From Oceanobacillus oncorhynchi (GTDB lineage: Bacteria > Bacillota > Bacilli > Bacillales > Amphibacillaceae): a DNA stretch of 64,000 nucleotides. The stretch's first letter is position 1; every line of letters begins with the position of its first letter. Shown in pieces: positions 39,247 to 47,912 of this stretch. The stretch is from the NCBI RefSeq assembly GCF_000821065.1, contig NZ_CDGG01000001.1, positions 310,001 to 374,000 on the forward strand, given 5' to 3'. The notes beneath the pieces are model-generated. The model saw nothing but the letters and a program-made list of their open reading frames with translations, searched no databases and was not told the origin of the DNA. Position numbers and translations under genes: made by a program.

Positions 39247-39998
39247 TGAAAATTCATACGATGATTGCGGAAGATGAGCAATTGGCACGGGAAGAATTGA
39301 TTTATTTATTGGAAAAGGAAAAAGACGTCAAGCTTCTGCCGAATGCCGAGACAGGAAAACAGCTGGTTGAATTGTATAAGGAGTATGAACCGGATGTTAT
39401 TTTTCTGGATGTGCATATGCCAGGCATGCGCGGTGTAGCTGCAGCCAAGAAAATAATGGAGCTTGCCTACATCAGAGCGCCGTTATTTATTTTTACTACG
39501 GCATACGAGGATTATGCTGTGGAAGCATTTGAAATAGAGGCAGTAGATTATATGCTGAAGCCATATGATACAGAAAGGTTTCAAATGGCGATGAACCGGC
39601 TCCGCAAACGCATGCAGCAATTGAAAAGCAAAGAGGAGGGACCGTCCAACCAAGGGATGACTTCCTCAGCAAAGCTTTTGATCGACAATGATGACCGGAC
39701 GATTGTTCTGTCTCCGGATGCGATTTATTATGCTATGCCGCATAATCGGGTGTTGGAAATTCATACAGAGGACAAGGTAATTTACAGCAGAATGTCATTG
39801 CAGGAGCTGGAAAAGAAACTGCAAGGTCATGCTTTTTTTAGAACGCACCGCAGTTATCTGGTTAATTTAAATCATATTCAGGAAATTACACCATGGTTTA
39901 ATGGCGCTAGCAATATCACATTACGTGATAAAAAGCAGACAACGATTCCCGTCAGCCGGACTGCAAGAAAGCATCTGTTTGAGTTATTTGGCAGCTAG
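39243..39998 (+). CDS. LytTR family response regulator
   Basis: 251 aa, start overlapping the kinase stop by four bases. The receiver domain has the acidic pair near residues 10-11 (AEDEQ), phospho-aspartate D56 in FLDVHMPG and K106 in LKPYD. Residues about 145-245 are the LytTR DNA-binding domain (YSRMSLQELEKKL, FFRTHRSYLVNLNHI). It should activate the symporter genes on either side. LytTR proteins bind paired imperfect direct repeats; a repeated element occurs at 40020 and 40334. Confidence 0.93.
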   Translation: MMKIHTMIAEDEQLAREELIYLLEKEKDVKLLPNAETGKQLVELYKEYEPDVIFLDVHMPGMRGVAAAKKIMELAYIRAPLFIFTTAYEDYAVEAFEIEAVDYMLKPYDTERFQMAMNRLRKRMQQLKSKEEGPSNQGMTSSAKLLIDNDDRTIVLSPDAIYYAMPHNRVLEIHTEDKVIYSRMSLQELEKKLQGHAFFRTHRSYLVNLNHIQEITPWFNGASNITLRDKKQTTIPVSRTARKHLFELFGS

Positions 39999-40019
39999 GA
40001 AAGGAAAGACTTTCCTGGC

Positions 40020-40045
40020 TGTATAAGTGTAGCTAAGGTTTTTTT
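40020..40045 (+). repeat. Direct repeat copy 1 in the symporter promoter region
   Basis: TGTATAAGTGTAGCTAAGG and the following T-run match copy 2 at 40334-40359 at 21 of 26 bases. It lies just after the LytTR gene, about 390 bp upstream of the DUF485 gene. A regulator site is possible; not proven. Confidence 0.5.
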
Positions 40046-40144
40046 GAAATGAACCATTCATCACAAGATTCCAACCATTCAATCATTTATTTAAACCGTT
40101 GAAGCAAATATACATACGCACATAAGCATCTTCCTTTATAATTT

Positions 40145-40158
40145 AGAAAGCGTTTACA
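40145..40158. promoter_or_regulatory. cre site (CcpA) upstream of the DUF485-symporter operon
   Basis: AGAAAGCGTTTACA fits the consensus WGNAANCGNWWNCA at every position. It lies about 260 bp upstream of the first gene. Acetate-permease genes are known CcpA targets in Bacillus. Confidence 0.65.
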
Positions 40159-40333
40159 AAAAGGGATTAAAAAGGATTGAAGGAGGAATGCCAGTCCAAG
40201 GAGACAATTGCAGCTGCTGAAGGGATATGAAGAAAAAGGCAGAGAAGCGGTAATTGATTCAGATAGAAAGAAGCTGGTTAACGACTTAAAGGTGATAAAA
40301 GGTTTTTTGGCAGTTAAGAAAGTGTATACTTCC

Positions 40334-40359
40334 TGCATAAGTGCAACTAAGTTTTCTTT
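40334..40359 (+). repeat. Direct repeat copy 2 in the symporter promoter region
   Basis: TGCATAAGTGCAACTAAG and TTTTCTTT; pair of the element at 40020. It lies 55 bp upstream of the DUF485 start, in a place suitable for an activator or promoter. The rest of the gap 39999-40414 has an open frame from a TTG at 40208 in frame with the DUF485 gene but no convincing gene. Confidence 0.5.
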
Positions 40360-40414
40360 AACAGAGGGGGAGCGGTCAGAAAACCTTTTTTTCCGATTTT
40401 CGAGGAGGATGCAG

Positions 40415-40762
40415 ATGGGTGCAGAAAAAGAATATAAGCAGAACCCTGCAAAAGAGATTGACTACGTGCAAGTAACAGAAAGCAAGTCTTTTAAAAAGCT
40501 GATGCACGATCGAAAAAAATTTATTGTGCCATTAACAATCTTTTTCCTGGTATTTTATTTCTTACTTCCGGTTTTGACTTCGTATACCACATTTTTAAAT
40601 ACGCCGGCGATTGGCGATATTTCTTGGGTGTGGCTGTTTGCATTAGCCCAATTTATCATGACATGGGTATTATGTACGGTTTATGTAAAAAAAGCAGCTG
40701 TTTTTGATAAACAGGCAGATGAAATTATAAAAGAAATGGAAGAAGGAGGGGAAGGACGATGA
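40415..40762 (+). CDS. DUF485 family membrane protein (symporter partner)
   Basis: 115 aa from the ATG at 40415, spaced 6 bases after GAGGAGG. Two membrane helices (KKFIVPLTIFFLVFYFLLPVL and WVWLFALAQFIMTWVLCTVYV) and the family FKKLMHDRKKF segment ahead of them. DUF485 proteins (YjcH, YwcB) are always encoded just before an ActP-type symporter and may help assemble it. Stop overlaps the next start by four bases. Confidence 0.9.
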   Translation: MGAEKEYKQNPAKEIDYVQVTESKSFKKLMHDRKKFIVPLTIFFLVFYFLLPVLTSYTTFLNTPAIGDISWVWLFALAQFIMTWVLCTVYVKKAAVFDKQADEIIKEMEEGGEGR

Positions 40763-42303
40763 GTGCGACGGTTGTTATCCTCTTCTTGGCAATTGTTATA
40801 TTAACACTTGTGATCACGTTCTTTGCTGCAAGAAAGACACAGACAGCAGGAGATTTTTATACTGCCGGCGGAGGACTTACAGGAATGCAGAATGGACTGG
40901 CGATTGCCGGTGATTATTTATCTGCAGCCTCTTTTTTAGGGATTGCAGGTGCTATTGCTTTATATGGATTTGATGGATTTTTCTACAGCATCGGGTTTTT
41001 GATTGCATATTTAGTGGTTCTCTTCCTTGTAGCCGAACCGCTGCGTAACCTCGGCAAGTTTACACTGGCTGATATGATTAATTCCCGTTTTGACGCCAGT
41101 AAGGTTCGGGGAGCAGCGGCGCTGAATACGATAACAATCAGCACCTTTTATATGGTAGCCCAGCTTGTAGGAGCTGGAGCTTTGATTCAGTTATTATTTG
41201 GTATTCCATATTGGGCGGCAGTACTGATTGTTGGTGTGATGATGACGATTTACGTTTTATTCGGCGGGATGATTGCTACAAGCTGGGTACAAATTGTCAA
41301 AGCAGTTCTGCTGATGGCCGGGATGGTCGTTATGACGTTTCTTGTCCTGTTAAAATTTAATTTTAATATCGGGCAAATGTTTACGGATGTGAAGTCTGTA
41401 ACAGCGCATGGAGAAGCATACTTAATGCCGGGATTGCAATATACAGAACCGCTCAGTACGATATCGCTTATGCTGGCGTTAGTACTTGGAACTGCGGGGC
41501 TGCCTCATATTTTAATGCGGTTTTTTACTGTGCGGGATGCGCCGACGGCTAGAAGCTCTGTTGTTATCGCAACATGGGTTATCGGCATCTTCTATGTGTT
41601 GACATTATTCTTAGGCTTCGGAGCAGCAGCATTCGTTGGATATGAAAACATATTAGCTGCAAATCCGGGAGGAAATATGGCTGCCCCATTGCTTGCTCAA
41701 GTGATTGGAGGGGACATCCTGTTTGCCTTTATCTCAGCAGTTGCATTCGCAACGATTTTAGCGGTAGTAGCTGGACTTGTTCTTTCAGGAGCTTCCGCAT
41801 TTGCACATGATTTATACGGACAGATTATTAAAAAGGGAAAGGCAACAGAAAGAGAGCAGGTGAGAGCCGCCCGTTACGCATCCTTGGCTGTATCTGTTCT
41901 GTCCATTGTTTTAGCTCTATTTGCTCAATATTTAAATGTGGCTTTTCTTGTCTCGCTTGCCTTTTGTATTGCGGCCAGTGCCAATCTACCGGTTATTTTG
42001 TACACCATCTATTGGAAACGATTCAATACGGCAGGAGCAGTGACGGCCATGCTGACGGGGTTATTCTCTGCATTAATCCTTGTGTCCATCAGTCCCAGCG
42101 TATTTTCACCGGTAGAAGGGGCGGCCTTATTTGTAGGAGAGCCTATCTTCCCGCTGACGAATCCGGCACTTGTTTCGGTTCCGCTCGGCTTCCTGGGTGG
42201 TTATCTAGGTACGATTCTATCGAAGGAGACGGATATGAAGCGTTATGCAGAAGTGAAAGTGAAAGCAAATACGGGATATAAGCGCAGCGGTGTAAGCCAC
42301 TAA
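40759..42303 (+). CDS. SSS family Na+/solute symporter (acetate permease ActP-like)
   Basis: 514 aa, about 13 helices, clearly homologous to the symporter at 35948 over its whole length (FYTAGGGLTGMQNGLAIAGDYLSAASFLGIAG; GGMIATSWVQIVKAVLL; LGTAGLPHILMRFFTVRDA). With its DUF485 partner it has the full ActP-type arrangement. Likely substrates acetate, propionate or pyruvate. It is transcribed from a region with a cre site and the 40020/40334 repeats. Confidence 0.93.
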   Translation: MSATVVILFLAIVILTLVITFFAARKTQTAGDFYTAGGGLTGMQNGLAIAGDYLSAASFLGIAGAIALYGFDGFFYSIGFLIAYLVVLFLVAEPLRNLGKFTLADMINSRFDASKVRGAAALNTITISTFYMVAQLVGAGALIQLLFGIPYWAAVLIVGVMMTIYVLFGGMIATSWVQIVKAVLLMAGMVVMTFLVLLKFNFNIGQMFTDVKSVTAHGEAYLMPGLQYTEPLSTISLMLALVLGTAGLPHILMRFFTVRDAPTARSSVVIATWVIGIFYVLTLFLGFGAAAFVGYENILAANPGGNMAAPLLAQVIGGDILFAFISAVAFATILAVVAGLVLSGASAFAHDLYGQIIKKGKATEREQVRAARYASLAVSVLSIVLALFAQYLNVAFLVSLAFCIAASANLPVILYTIYWKRFNTAGAVTAMLTGLFSALILVSISPSVFSPVEGAALFVGEPIFPLTNPALVSVPLGFLGGYLGTILSKETDMKRYAEVKVKANTGYKRSGVSH

Positions 42304-42316
42304 AGAGTGTATTAAA

Positions 42317-42350
42317 AATGCCTGCAGAAATTTTTCTGCAGGCATTATTT
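42317..42350 (+). terminator. Terminator of the DUF485-symporter operon
   Basis: AATGCCTGCAGAAA pairs with TTTCTGCAGGCATT around TT-rich loop bases, followed by ATTT. Strong stem, short T-run. Confidence 0.85.
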
Positions 42351-42434
42351 ATGTGTTTCAAAAAAAGTAACCCATAAGTTGATTTATCGCTTTGATAGTT
42401 AACAATAACTCCATTGAACTGCTCTATGATAAAG

Positions 42435-43808
42435 CTATTGCATCCGAATCTTAAACATCGTCCCTTTCCCAACTTCACTCTCCATTTCCACCATGCCGCC
42501 GTGCGCCTGAATGATATCTCTTGAAATAGCCAGACCCAGACCGGTTCCGCGTGAAGTCGTATTCGTGCCGCGGTAATAACGATCAAAAATTTGTGCCTGT
42601 TCTTCTTTCTTGATCCCTTTCCCATCATCGCGGATGATAATACCTTCTTCTTGTACTTCTACGGTTACTTTGACGTTCTCTTCATTATGAATCAAGGCAT
42701 TGAAAATAAAGTTAAGTATAGCTCTTTTCATTAAATGCTGATCGATATTCCAAATTAACTCGGGTGCGTAGCTGCTAAAGTCAATGTCACGTGTTTGGAA
42801 TTGCGGGTCATTTAGTAAATCAATAATCATTTTTCGGACAAAGCCTTCTACCCGGATTTCCTGAAGATTCAATGTCATTTCCTGGTTTCTTAGCCGCATC
42901 GTTAAATTAAAATCATCCAGCAGCTCTTTCATATAGAGTGATTGCCGTTCAATGACTTCGGCATATTCTAAGCGTTCTTCTGCAGAGATATCCTCATTGC
43001 TTAGCAGCTCCGCATAACCTCGGATGGATGCGAGCGGTGTTTTAATATCATGTGAAACGTTGCTGATCCATTCATTACGCATCTGTTCCAGTTTTTGCCG
43101 TTCATTTTCATGAGCCTGCAAGTTTTCAGATACATCGTTTAAGTTAGAGAAAACGCGTTTAAATACCCCTGGACGCTTCATTTTCTTCGGTTCAAACTTT
43201 CTTTCCTTCAGCTCGCTGATTCGTTCTATGATGCGCGAGACTGGTTTGGTCAGCACGGTACTGAATAGAAATCCGACAATAAAGGCGATAATTAAATCGA
43301 CTATAATAATCGCACCTAGGAATTGGGAAGCGTATGTCAGAAACTGTTGCGGGTCAGCCATAATAATGGTCCGTTGCTGCTTGGAATCCGGAACACCAAT
43401 GATATAGCTGAAGCCCTCATATTCTCCGATAAAGTAGGTATTCAAATCATCATCCATATATTTATATTTATGAACTAAATCAATCGGTGTATAGTGTGTA
43501 GCCGCATTATCTGGTGCGAATTCATCGGATAACACATTTCCATTTTCGTCTAATATTTGCAGCCAGGCTCCAAATCGGGTCAGTGCATCCTTTCCTTCTT
43601 CGGATACAACAGGTTCGCCGTCTTCCATAGACAAATAGTAAAAGAAGGAACGGGTAAAGTTTTCTCCTGTATCATGAATGATATCTTCTGGATCCTCATT
43701 GTGCTGAGACAATATCAACGCAAGCAGAATAACGGTATTCACAATGCTGACGATAAAAACAATACTGAGAATGGAAATAAGGTAGCGAATGGTGAGTTTC
43801 CATTTCAT
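42435..43808 (-). CDS. Sensor histidine kinase with extracellular sensor domain
   Basis: 457 aa. Two membrane helices (about 8-33 and 164-186) enclose an extracytoplasmic domain of about 130 residues, followed by a HAMP-like linker, the phospho-acceptor H253 in ISNVSHDIKTPLASIRGY, and an HATPase domain (NFIFNALIHN, IRDDGKGIKK, GTGLGLAIS). It pairs with the OmpR-type regulator 58 bp upstream. It is encoded divergent from a Bce/Yxd-type transporter, but BceS-type kinases lack such an external domain, so this kinase may sense a ligand directly. Confidence 0.92.
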   Translation of the reverse strand: MKWKLTIRYLISILSIVFIVSIVNTVILLALILSQHNEDPEDIIHDTGENFTRSFFYYLSMEDGEPVVSEEGKDALTRFGAWLQILDENGNVLSDEFAPDNAATHYTPIDLVHKYKYMDDDLNTYFIGEYEGFSYIIGVPDSKQQRTIIMADPQQFLTYASQFLGAIIIVDLIIAFIVGFLFSTVLTKPVSRIIERISELKERKFEPKKMKRPGVFKRVFSNLNDVSENLQAHENERQKLEQMRNEWISNVSHDIKTPLASIRGYAELLSNEDISAEERLEYAEVIERQSLYMKELLDDFNLTMRLRNQEMTLNLQEIRVEGFVRKMIIDLLNDPQFQTRDIDFSSYAPELIWNIDQHLMKRAILNFIFNALIHNEENVKVTVEVQEEGIIIRDDGKGIKKEEQAQIFDRYYRGTNTTSRGTGLGLAISRDIIQAHGGMVEMESEVGKGTMFKIRMQ

Positions 43809-43866
43809 GGTGCACTTTCTCCTTTATCAAATAAAAATCTCTTCATCATGTAAACATAGAAGCAGT

Positions 43867-44577
43867 TTATGGGTTAAAGCGATAGCCGAGTCCTTTTACC
43901 GTAACAATGTAGGCGGGTTCTGAAGGATTTTCTTCAATTTTCTCCCGCAGTCTGCGGATATGCACCATCAATGTATTATCTGCTCCGTAAAAGTCTTCAC
44001 CCCATACGGTTTCGAATAAGGTTTCCTTACTTAAAATATGCTTCGGGTTGCGCATAAAGCACGCCATTAAGCCGACTTCCTTCGCCGTCAGCTCTAACAC
44101 CCTGCCATCCTTGCTTATTTCTGTTTCATCCCCATTAATCGTAAATTCGCCAATATTTTTATCTGCTTGCGCTGGGGCGTGCGAGCTGGAAGCTTCCATG
44201 GAATAGATACCTGCCCGGCGCAGCTGCGCTTTCACACGGTAAGCCATTTCTTTAGGACTGAAAGGCTTTGTAATATAATCATCTCCGCCAATAGCAAGTC
44301 CGAGTATTTTATCGATTTCATCTGATTTCGCGGACAAAAATAGAATTGGAATACGTGATATTTCACGGATTTTCCGGCATAAATCATAGCCTTCGCCGTC
44401 CGGAAGCATCACATCCAATATCGCCAAATCGGGCTCAAATTTAACAAATTGCTGCCATCCTTCCCGGATAGAGCCGGCTGTTGCAATTTCAGTCATCCCC
44501 TCTTTTTGCAGAGCTGTTTTCATTAACTGACATAAGTCCTGTTCGTCATCCACGATTAAAATTTTTGGCTTTTCCAT
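43867..44577 (-). CDS. OmpR family response regulator
   Basis: 236 aa, RBS AAAGGCGGG. Receiver domain with phospho-aspartate D55 (AILDVMLPDGEGYDLC) and conserved K (ITKPFSP), then a winged-helix DNA-binding domain with ELTAKEVGLMACFMRNP and TLMVHIRRLREKIE. It is co-transcribed with the kinase gene and divergent from the ABC transporter, its likely target, as for BceR/YxdJ/PsdR systems. Confidence 0.93.
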   Translation of the reverse strand: MEKPKILIVDDEQDLCQLMKTALQKEGMTEIATAGSIREGWQQFVKFEPDLAILDVMLPDGEGYDLCRKIREISRIPILFLSAKSDEIDKILGLAIGGDDYITKPFSPKEMAYRVKAQLRRAGIYSMEASSSHAPAQADKNIGEFTINGDETEISKDGRVLELTAKEVGLMACFMRNPKHILSKETLFETVWGEDFYGADNTLMVHIRRLREKIEENPSEPAYIVTVKGLGYRFNP

Positions 44578-44790
44578 GCTGTGTTCCCGCCTTTCTTATT
44601 TATATATATAGTGAGGTTTTCTTTTATCATTTACTAAAAAGTTGAATTATTACTATCTTAACAGGAATTCGTCAACTATGAGTGAGATTTAAACATTTTG
44701 TAAGGTTAGATTGATGGCTGTTTAAGGATGAAGGTCTATAGTAAAAATATAGAACGTTCACAGGGAATATATAAAAGAGGTGCAAAAATA

Positions 44791-45558
44791 ATGGAGCATT
44801 TATTAAAAGTAGATGGTGTTGAAAAAATATATGGAAAAGGCGCTAATACATTTCAAGCGCTGAAAGACATATCCTTTACCATTGATCATGGTGAATTTGT
44901 CGGAGTGATGGGACCTTCTGGAGCAGGAAAATCAACGCTTCTTAATGTACTGGCCACGATCGATGCCCCGACAAAAGGGGATATTTACGTAGAGGCAGAC
45001 AATATTGCCAAGATGAAAGAGGATAAGCTGGCAGATTTTCGCCGCGATCATTTAGGCTTTATTTTTCAGGATTATAATTTATTAGATTCCTTAACGGTAA
45101 AGGAAAATATTCTGCTGCCGTTAGCGATTGCGAAACAGCCGGCGAAGGAAATTGAAGAGAAGGTAAATGCTATTTCCCGTTCGTTTGGCATCGAGGATTT
45201 ATTGGATAAATATCCGTACCAAATTTCTGGGGGGCAAAAGCAGCGTACTGCTTCCTGTCGTGCACTCGTCTCGAACCCGAAGCTTATTTTTGCGGATGAA
45301 CCGACAGGAGCGCTTGATTCCAAGTCAGCTACCGATTTGCTGGAGAGCTTAAGCAATTTGAATGAAGCGCATGAAACAACGGTGATGATGGTAACACATG
45401 ATGCTTATGCAGCAAGCTTTTGCAGACGTATTCTGTTTATAAGAGATGGAGGTCTGTCGCAGGAGCTTATTCGCGGCACGCATACACGAAAGGAATTCTT
45501 CCAGATGATTTTAGATGAATTGGCAGGAGCAGGCGGTGACGGGAATGACCTTATTTGA
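44791..45558 (+). CDS. Bce/Yxd-type ABC transporter ATP-binding protein
   Basis: 255 aa from the ATG at 44791 (AAGAGGTG ahead); an open frame extends upstream to 44728 without a ribosome site. Walker A is GPSGAGKST (41-49), signature ISGGQKQR, Walker B LIFADEP, with THD switch. It belongs with LolD/BceA-type ATPases that power FtsX-type permeases for peptide antibiotic detoxification or sensing. The next gene overlaps its 3' end by 14 bases. Confidence 0.92.
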   Translation: MEHLLKVDGVEKIYGKGANTFQALKDISFTIDHGEFVGVMGPSGAGKSTLLNVLATIDAPTKGDIYVEADNIAKMKEDKLADFRRDHLGFIFQDYNLLDSLTVKENILLPLAIAKQPAKEIEEKVNAISRSFGIEDLLDKYPYQISGGQKQRTASCRALVSNPKLIFADEPTGALDSKSATDLLESLSNLNEAHETTVMMVTHDAYAASFCRRILFIRDGGLSQELIRGTHTRKEFFQMILDELAGAGGDGNDLI

Positions 45559-47404
45559 TTTAGCATTAAAAAATATTCGCAGAAACATGAAGAGCTATGG
45601 ATTATATATTGGTTCCACGATTTTCTCGATTATTATTTATTTTACCTTTGCCATGCTGAAGCATAGTGATGATATCAGCGGATTGGCAGAGACTTCGAAA
45701 CAAATGCAGGCAGTGATGAGCGCTTCCGCATTTGTACTGATGATTTTTGTGGCTATATTTATTTTGTATTCTAATTCCTTTTTTATGAAAAAGAGGAAAA
45801 AGGAAGTTGCGCTTTATTCCTTATTAGGCGTACGTAAACGATCGATTGGTTTTTTACTATTCTTTGAAAATATCGTGATTGGACTGATTGCATTAGTTAT
45901 CGGGGTGGGACTAGGCTTCTTATTGTCGCAAGCCTTACTAGCTCTATTATTAAAATTAATGGGCTTATCATTATCTGTTGGTTTTGCTTTCTCCATGCAG
46001 GCAGTGATTGAGACAGTAGTGGTCTTCTTCCTGATCTTTTTAGTTACTTCTCTATTAGGCTATCGGGTGATTTATAAATTTAAGCTCATTGATTTATTCC
46101 ATGCCGAGAAAAAAGGAGAAGTACAGCCAAAAGCACGCATCCTTTCTGCGCTGAATGGTGTACTCGCTCTAGCTGGAGCCTATTGGCTGGCGCTTCAGGA
46201 TTTAATGACCTCTTCTGCCTGGCGGATTTTCGGCTTAGCGATGCCGCTGATAATCATCGGTTTCACGATTTTAGGGTCTTATCTTTTATTTAACAGTGTG
46301 CTCGTTTATGTTTTAAATCTATTGAAAAAGAGTAAGAACTGGGCTTGGAAAGGGCTTAATCTGATGACCTCCTCCCAGCTGCTTTACCGGATTCGAGGGA
46401 ATGCGAAAACATTAACGATTATTGCGACGTTGAGTGCGACAACGATTACGGCAGGCGGAGCAATATTCGGGACGTATTATAATACCGAAAAAAATGTAGA
46501 ACAATTTACACCTTTCTCCTTTATGTGGGAGGGAGAGGAACAGGACATCGATTCGGGCATAGTAGAAGACGCGGTCAGCTTTGAAGCGAAGGACATTACC
46601 ATAGAAGGGGAAGTATATGATCAGTCCTATTATGTCATTGACGAAGAAACGTTTATGAAGCTGACAGAAGCGCTCGGCTGGGATGTAGAAAATGTTGATT
46701 TAGCAAAAGATGAAGTCATCATGGCTGATCCCTTTTATGATGAACGGTTGGAAGAGAAAGCAGCAACGGTAGAAGTAGGTAATGACGTGAAAGCGGTGGA
46801 TCAATTTTTTGAACAACCGCTGTTTAATATTCAAACCCTGCCCGGAATAACTTTAGTGATGGATGATGCGTCATTTCAAGAGCTGGACGGCGGGGAAGGC
46901 ACTTATCAGGCCGTGCAAACCGCTGATTATAAGGACCATTTAGAGCTTTCCAAAGAGCTGGAAGCAAAAACAGAGCATTTCTCCAGTGCTGTCCAAAGTT
47001 ATCAGGATTCCATCGAATCATCGGGGGCGATGTTATTTGTCGGCAGCTTTTTGGGGCTGGTATTTTTAGTGGCTACAGGCAGCATTATCTTCTTTAAAAT
47101 GATGACGGAAGCGGAAGAAGATAAGGGTAAATATACCGTTCTATATAAGATCGGCGTGTCTAAAAAAGAAATGAAAAAAACCGTCCGTTATCAAGTCGGT
47201 CTTATTTTCTTAGCGCCACTGGTATTAGGTCTGATGCATGGAGCTGTTGCTTTAATGGCGTTTTCTAATTTATTAGATATGAACTTATGGGAGCCGGTTA
47301 TTATATGGATGGCTGCCTACACATTGATTTATATTTTATATTACGTGGTTACGGTTCGGGGATTTAATAAAACAATCACCCAGAACGCCGCACAGGAGGG
47401 GTAA
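45545..47404 (+). CDS. Bce/Yxd-type ABC transporter permease (FtsX family)
   Basis: 619 aa from the ATG at 45545, inside the end of the ATPase gene; an earlier ATG at 45515 would overlap more. Ten predicted helices in a BceB layout: one at the N-terminus (KNIRRNMKSYGLYIGSTIFS), three, three more, a large extracytoplasmic domain at about residues 310-500, and a last group of three. It binds or flips antimicrobial peptides and can signal to a kinase. Yxd-type by its neighbour YxeA. Confidence 0.9.
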   Translation: MTLFDLALKNIRRNMKSYGLYIGSTIFSIIIYFTFAMLKHSDDISGLAETSKQMQAVMSASAFVLMIFVAIFILYSNSFFMKKRKKEVALYSLLGVRKRSIGFLLFFENIVIGLIALVIGVGLGFLLSQALLALLLKLMGLSLSVGFAFSMQAVIETVVVFFLIFLVTSLLGYRVIYKFKLIDLFHAEKKGEVQPKARILSALNGVLALAGAYWLALQDLMTSSAWRIFGLAMPLIIIGFTILGSYLLFNSVLVYVLNLLKKSKNWAWKGLNLMTSSQLLYRIRGNAKTLTIIATLSATTITAGGAIFGTYYNTEKNVEQFTPFSFMWEGEEQDIDSGIVEDAVSFEAKDITIEGEVYDQSYYVIDEETFMKLTEALGWDVENVDLAKDEVIMADPFYDERLEEKAATVEVGNDVKAVDQFFEQPLFNIQTLPGITLVMDDASFQELDGGEGTYQAVQTADYKDHLELSKELEAKTEHFSSAVQSYQDSIESSGAMLFVGSFLGLVFLVATGSIIFFKMMTEAEEDKGKYTVLYKIGVSKKEMKKTVRYQVGLIFLAPLVLGLMHGAVALMAFSNLLDMNLWEPVIIWMAAYTLIYILYYVVTVRGFNKTITQNAAQEG

Positions 47405-47405
47405 A

Positions 47406-47762
47406 ATGAAAAAAATAATGGCTTTGGTAATTGGTATTGTAGTCTTATTTGTTGCTGCAGTTGTAGTGTTGATGACGGTAGACTTTAATCGGACAGGGAA
47501 GGATAATGCTTACGTTCAAATCGACGAATCAGCATATACGGAAGAAGATAAGCTGGATAATGGTGAAGTAATGAAGACGTATTGGTATGAGCAGCCGGCT
47601 TATACAGAGGATGGGGAAGAAATTCAGGTTGAATTTTCCGCCCAGAAGGAATTGCGTCAGGGAGCATATCTGATGCTCTACGTGAATAAGGATAATGAAG
47701 TTTCTTCGTATGATGAAGTAAGTGAAGCGGAATTGCCGGATGAGGTGAAGGAAGCGTTGTAG
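47406..47762 (+). CDS. YxeA family protein (DUF1093)
   Basis: 118 aa. An N-terminal hydrophobic segment (IMALVIGIVVLFVAAVVVLMT) is a signal peptide or anchor; the rest is a small acidic domain of the OB-like YxeA type (AYVQIDESAYTEEDKLDNGEVMKTYWYEQPAY). It starts 2 bp after the permease. In Bacillus subtilis yxeA ends the yxdLM operon that responds to the peptide LL-37. Function unknown. Confidence 0.8.
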   Translation: MKKIMALVIGIVVLFVAAVVVLMTVDFNRTGKDNAYVQIDESAYTEEDKLDNGEVMKTYWYEQPAYTEDGEEIQVEFSAQKELRQGAYLMLYVNKDNEVSSYDEVSEAELPDEVKEAL

Positions 47763-47772
47763 TTTAGCAGCT

Positions 47773-47822
47773 AACAGCCTGGTAAGGTATAAAACATTTA
47801 TATCTTATCAGGCTGTTTTTGT
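47773..47822 (+). terminator. Terminator of the Bce/Yxd-type operon
   Basis: AACAGCCTGGTAAGGTATA pairs with TATCTTATCAGGCTGTT with small irregularities, followed by TTTTTG. Confidence 0.85.
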
Positions 47823-47912
47823 GCAGTTTAACACCCATTCTTTACGTTGAGACAGAAAGACTATATGATTAAGAATAGATAAATGAAAGCGGGCCAAAAG
47901 GAGAAGATTTTT

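Noticed and set aside
40208..40414. In-frame N-terminal extension of the DUF485 protein from a TTG
   Set aside because: Homologues begin near the chosen ATG, and GAGGAGG at 40402 decides the start; the TTG has poor spacing to AAGGAG. A vestigial coding role cannot be excluded.
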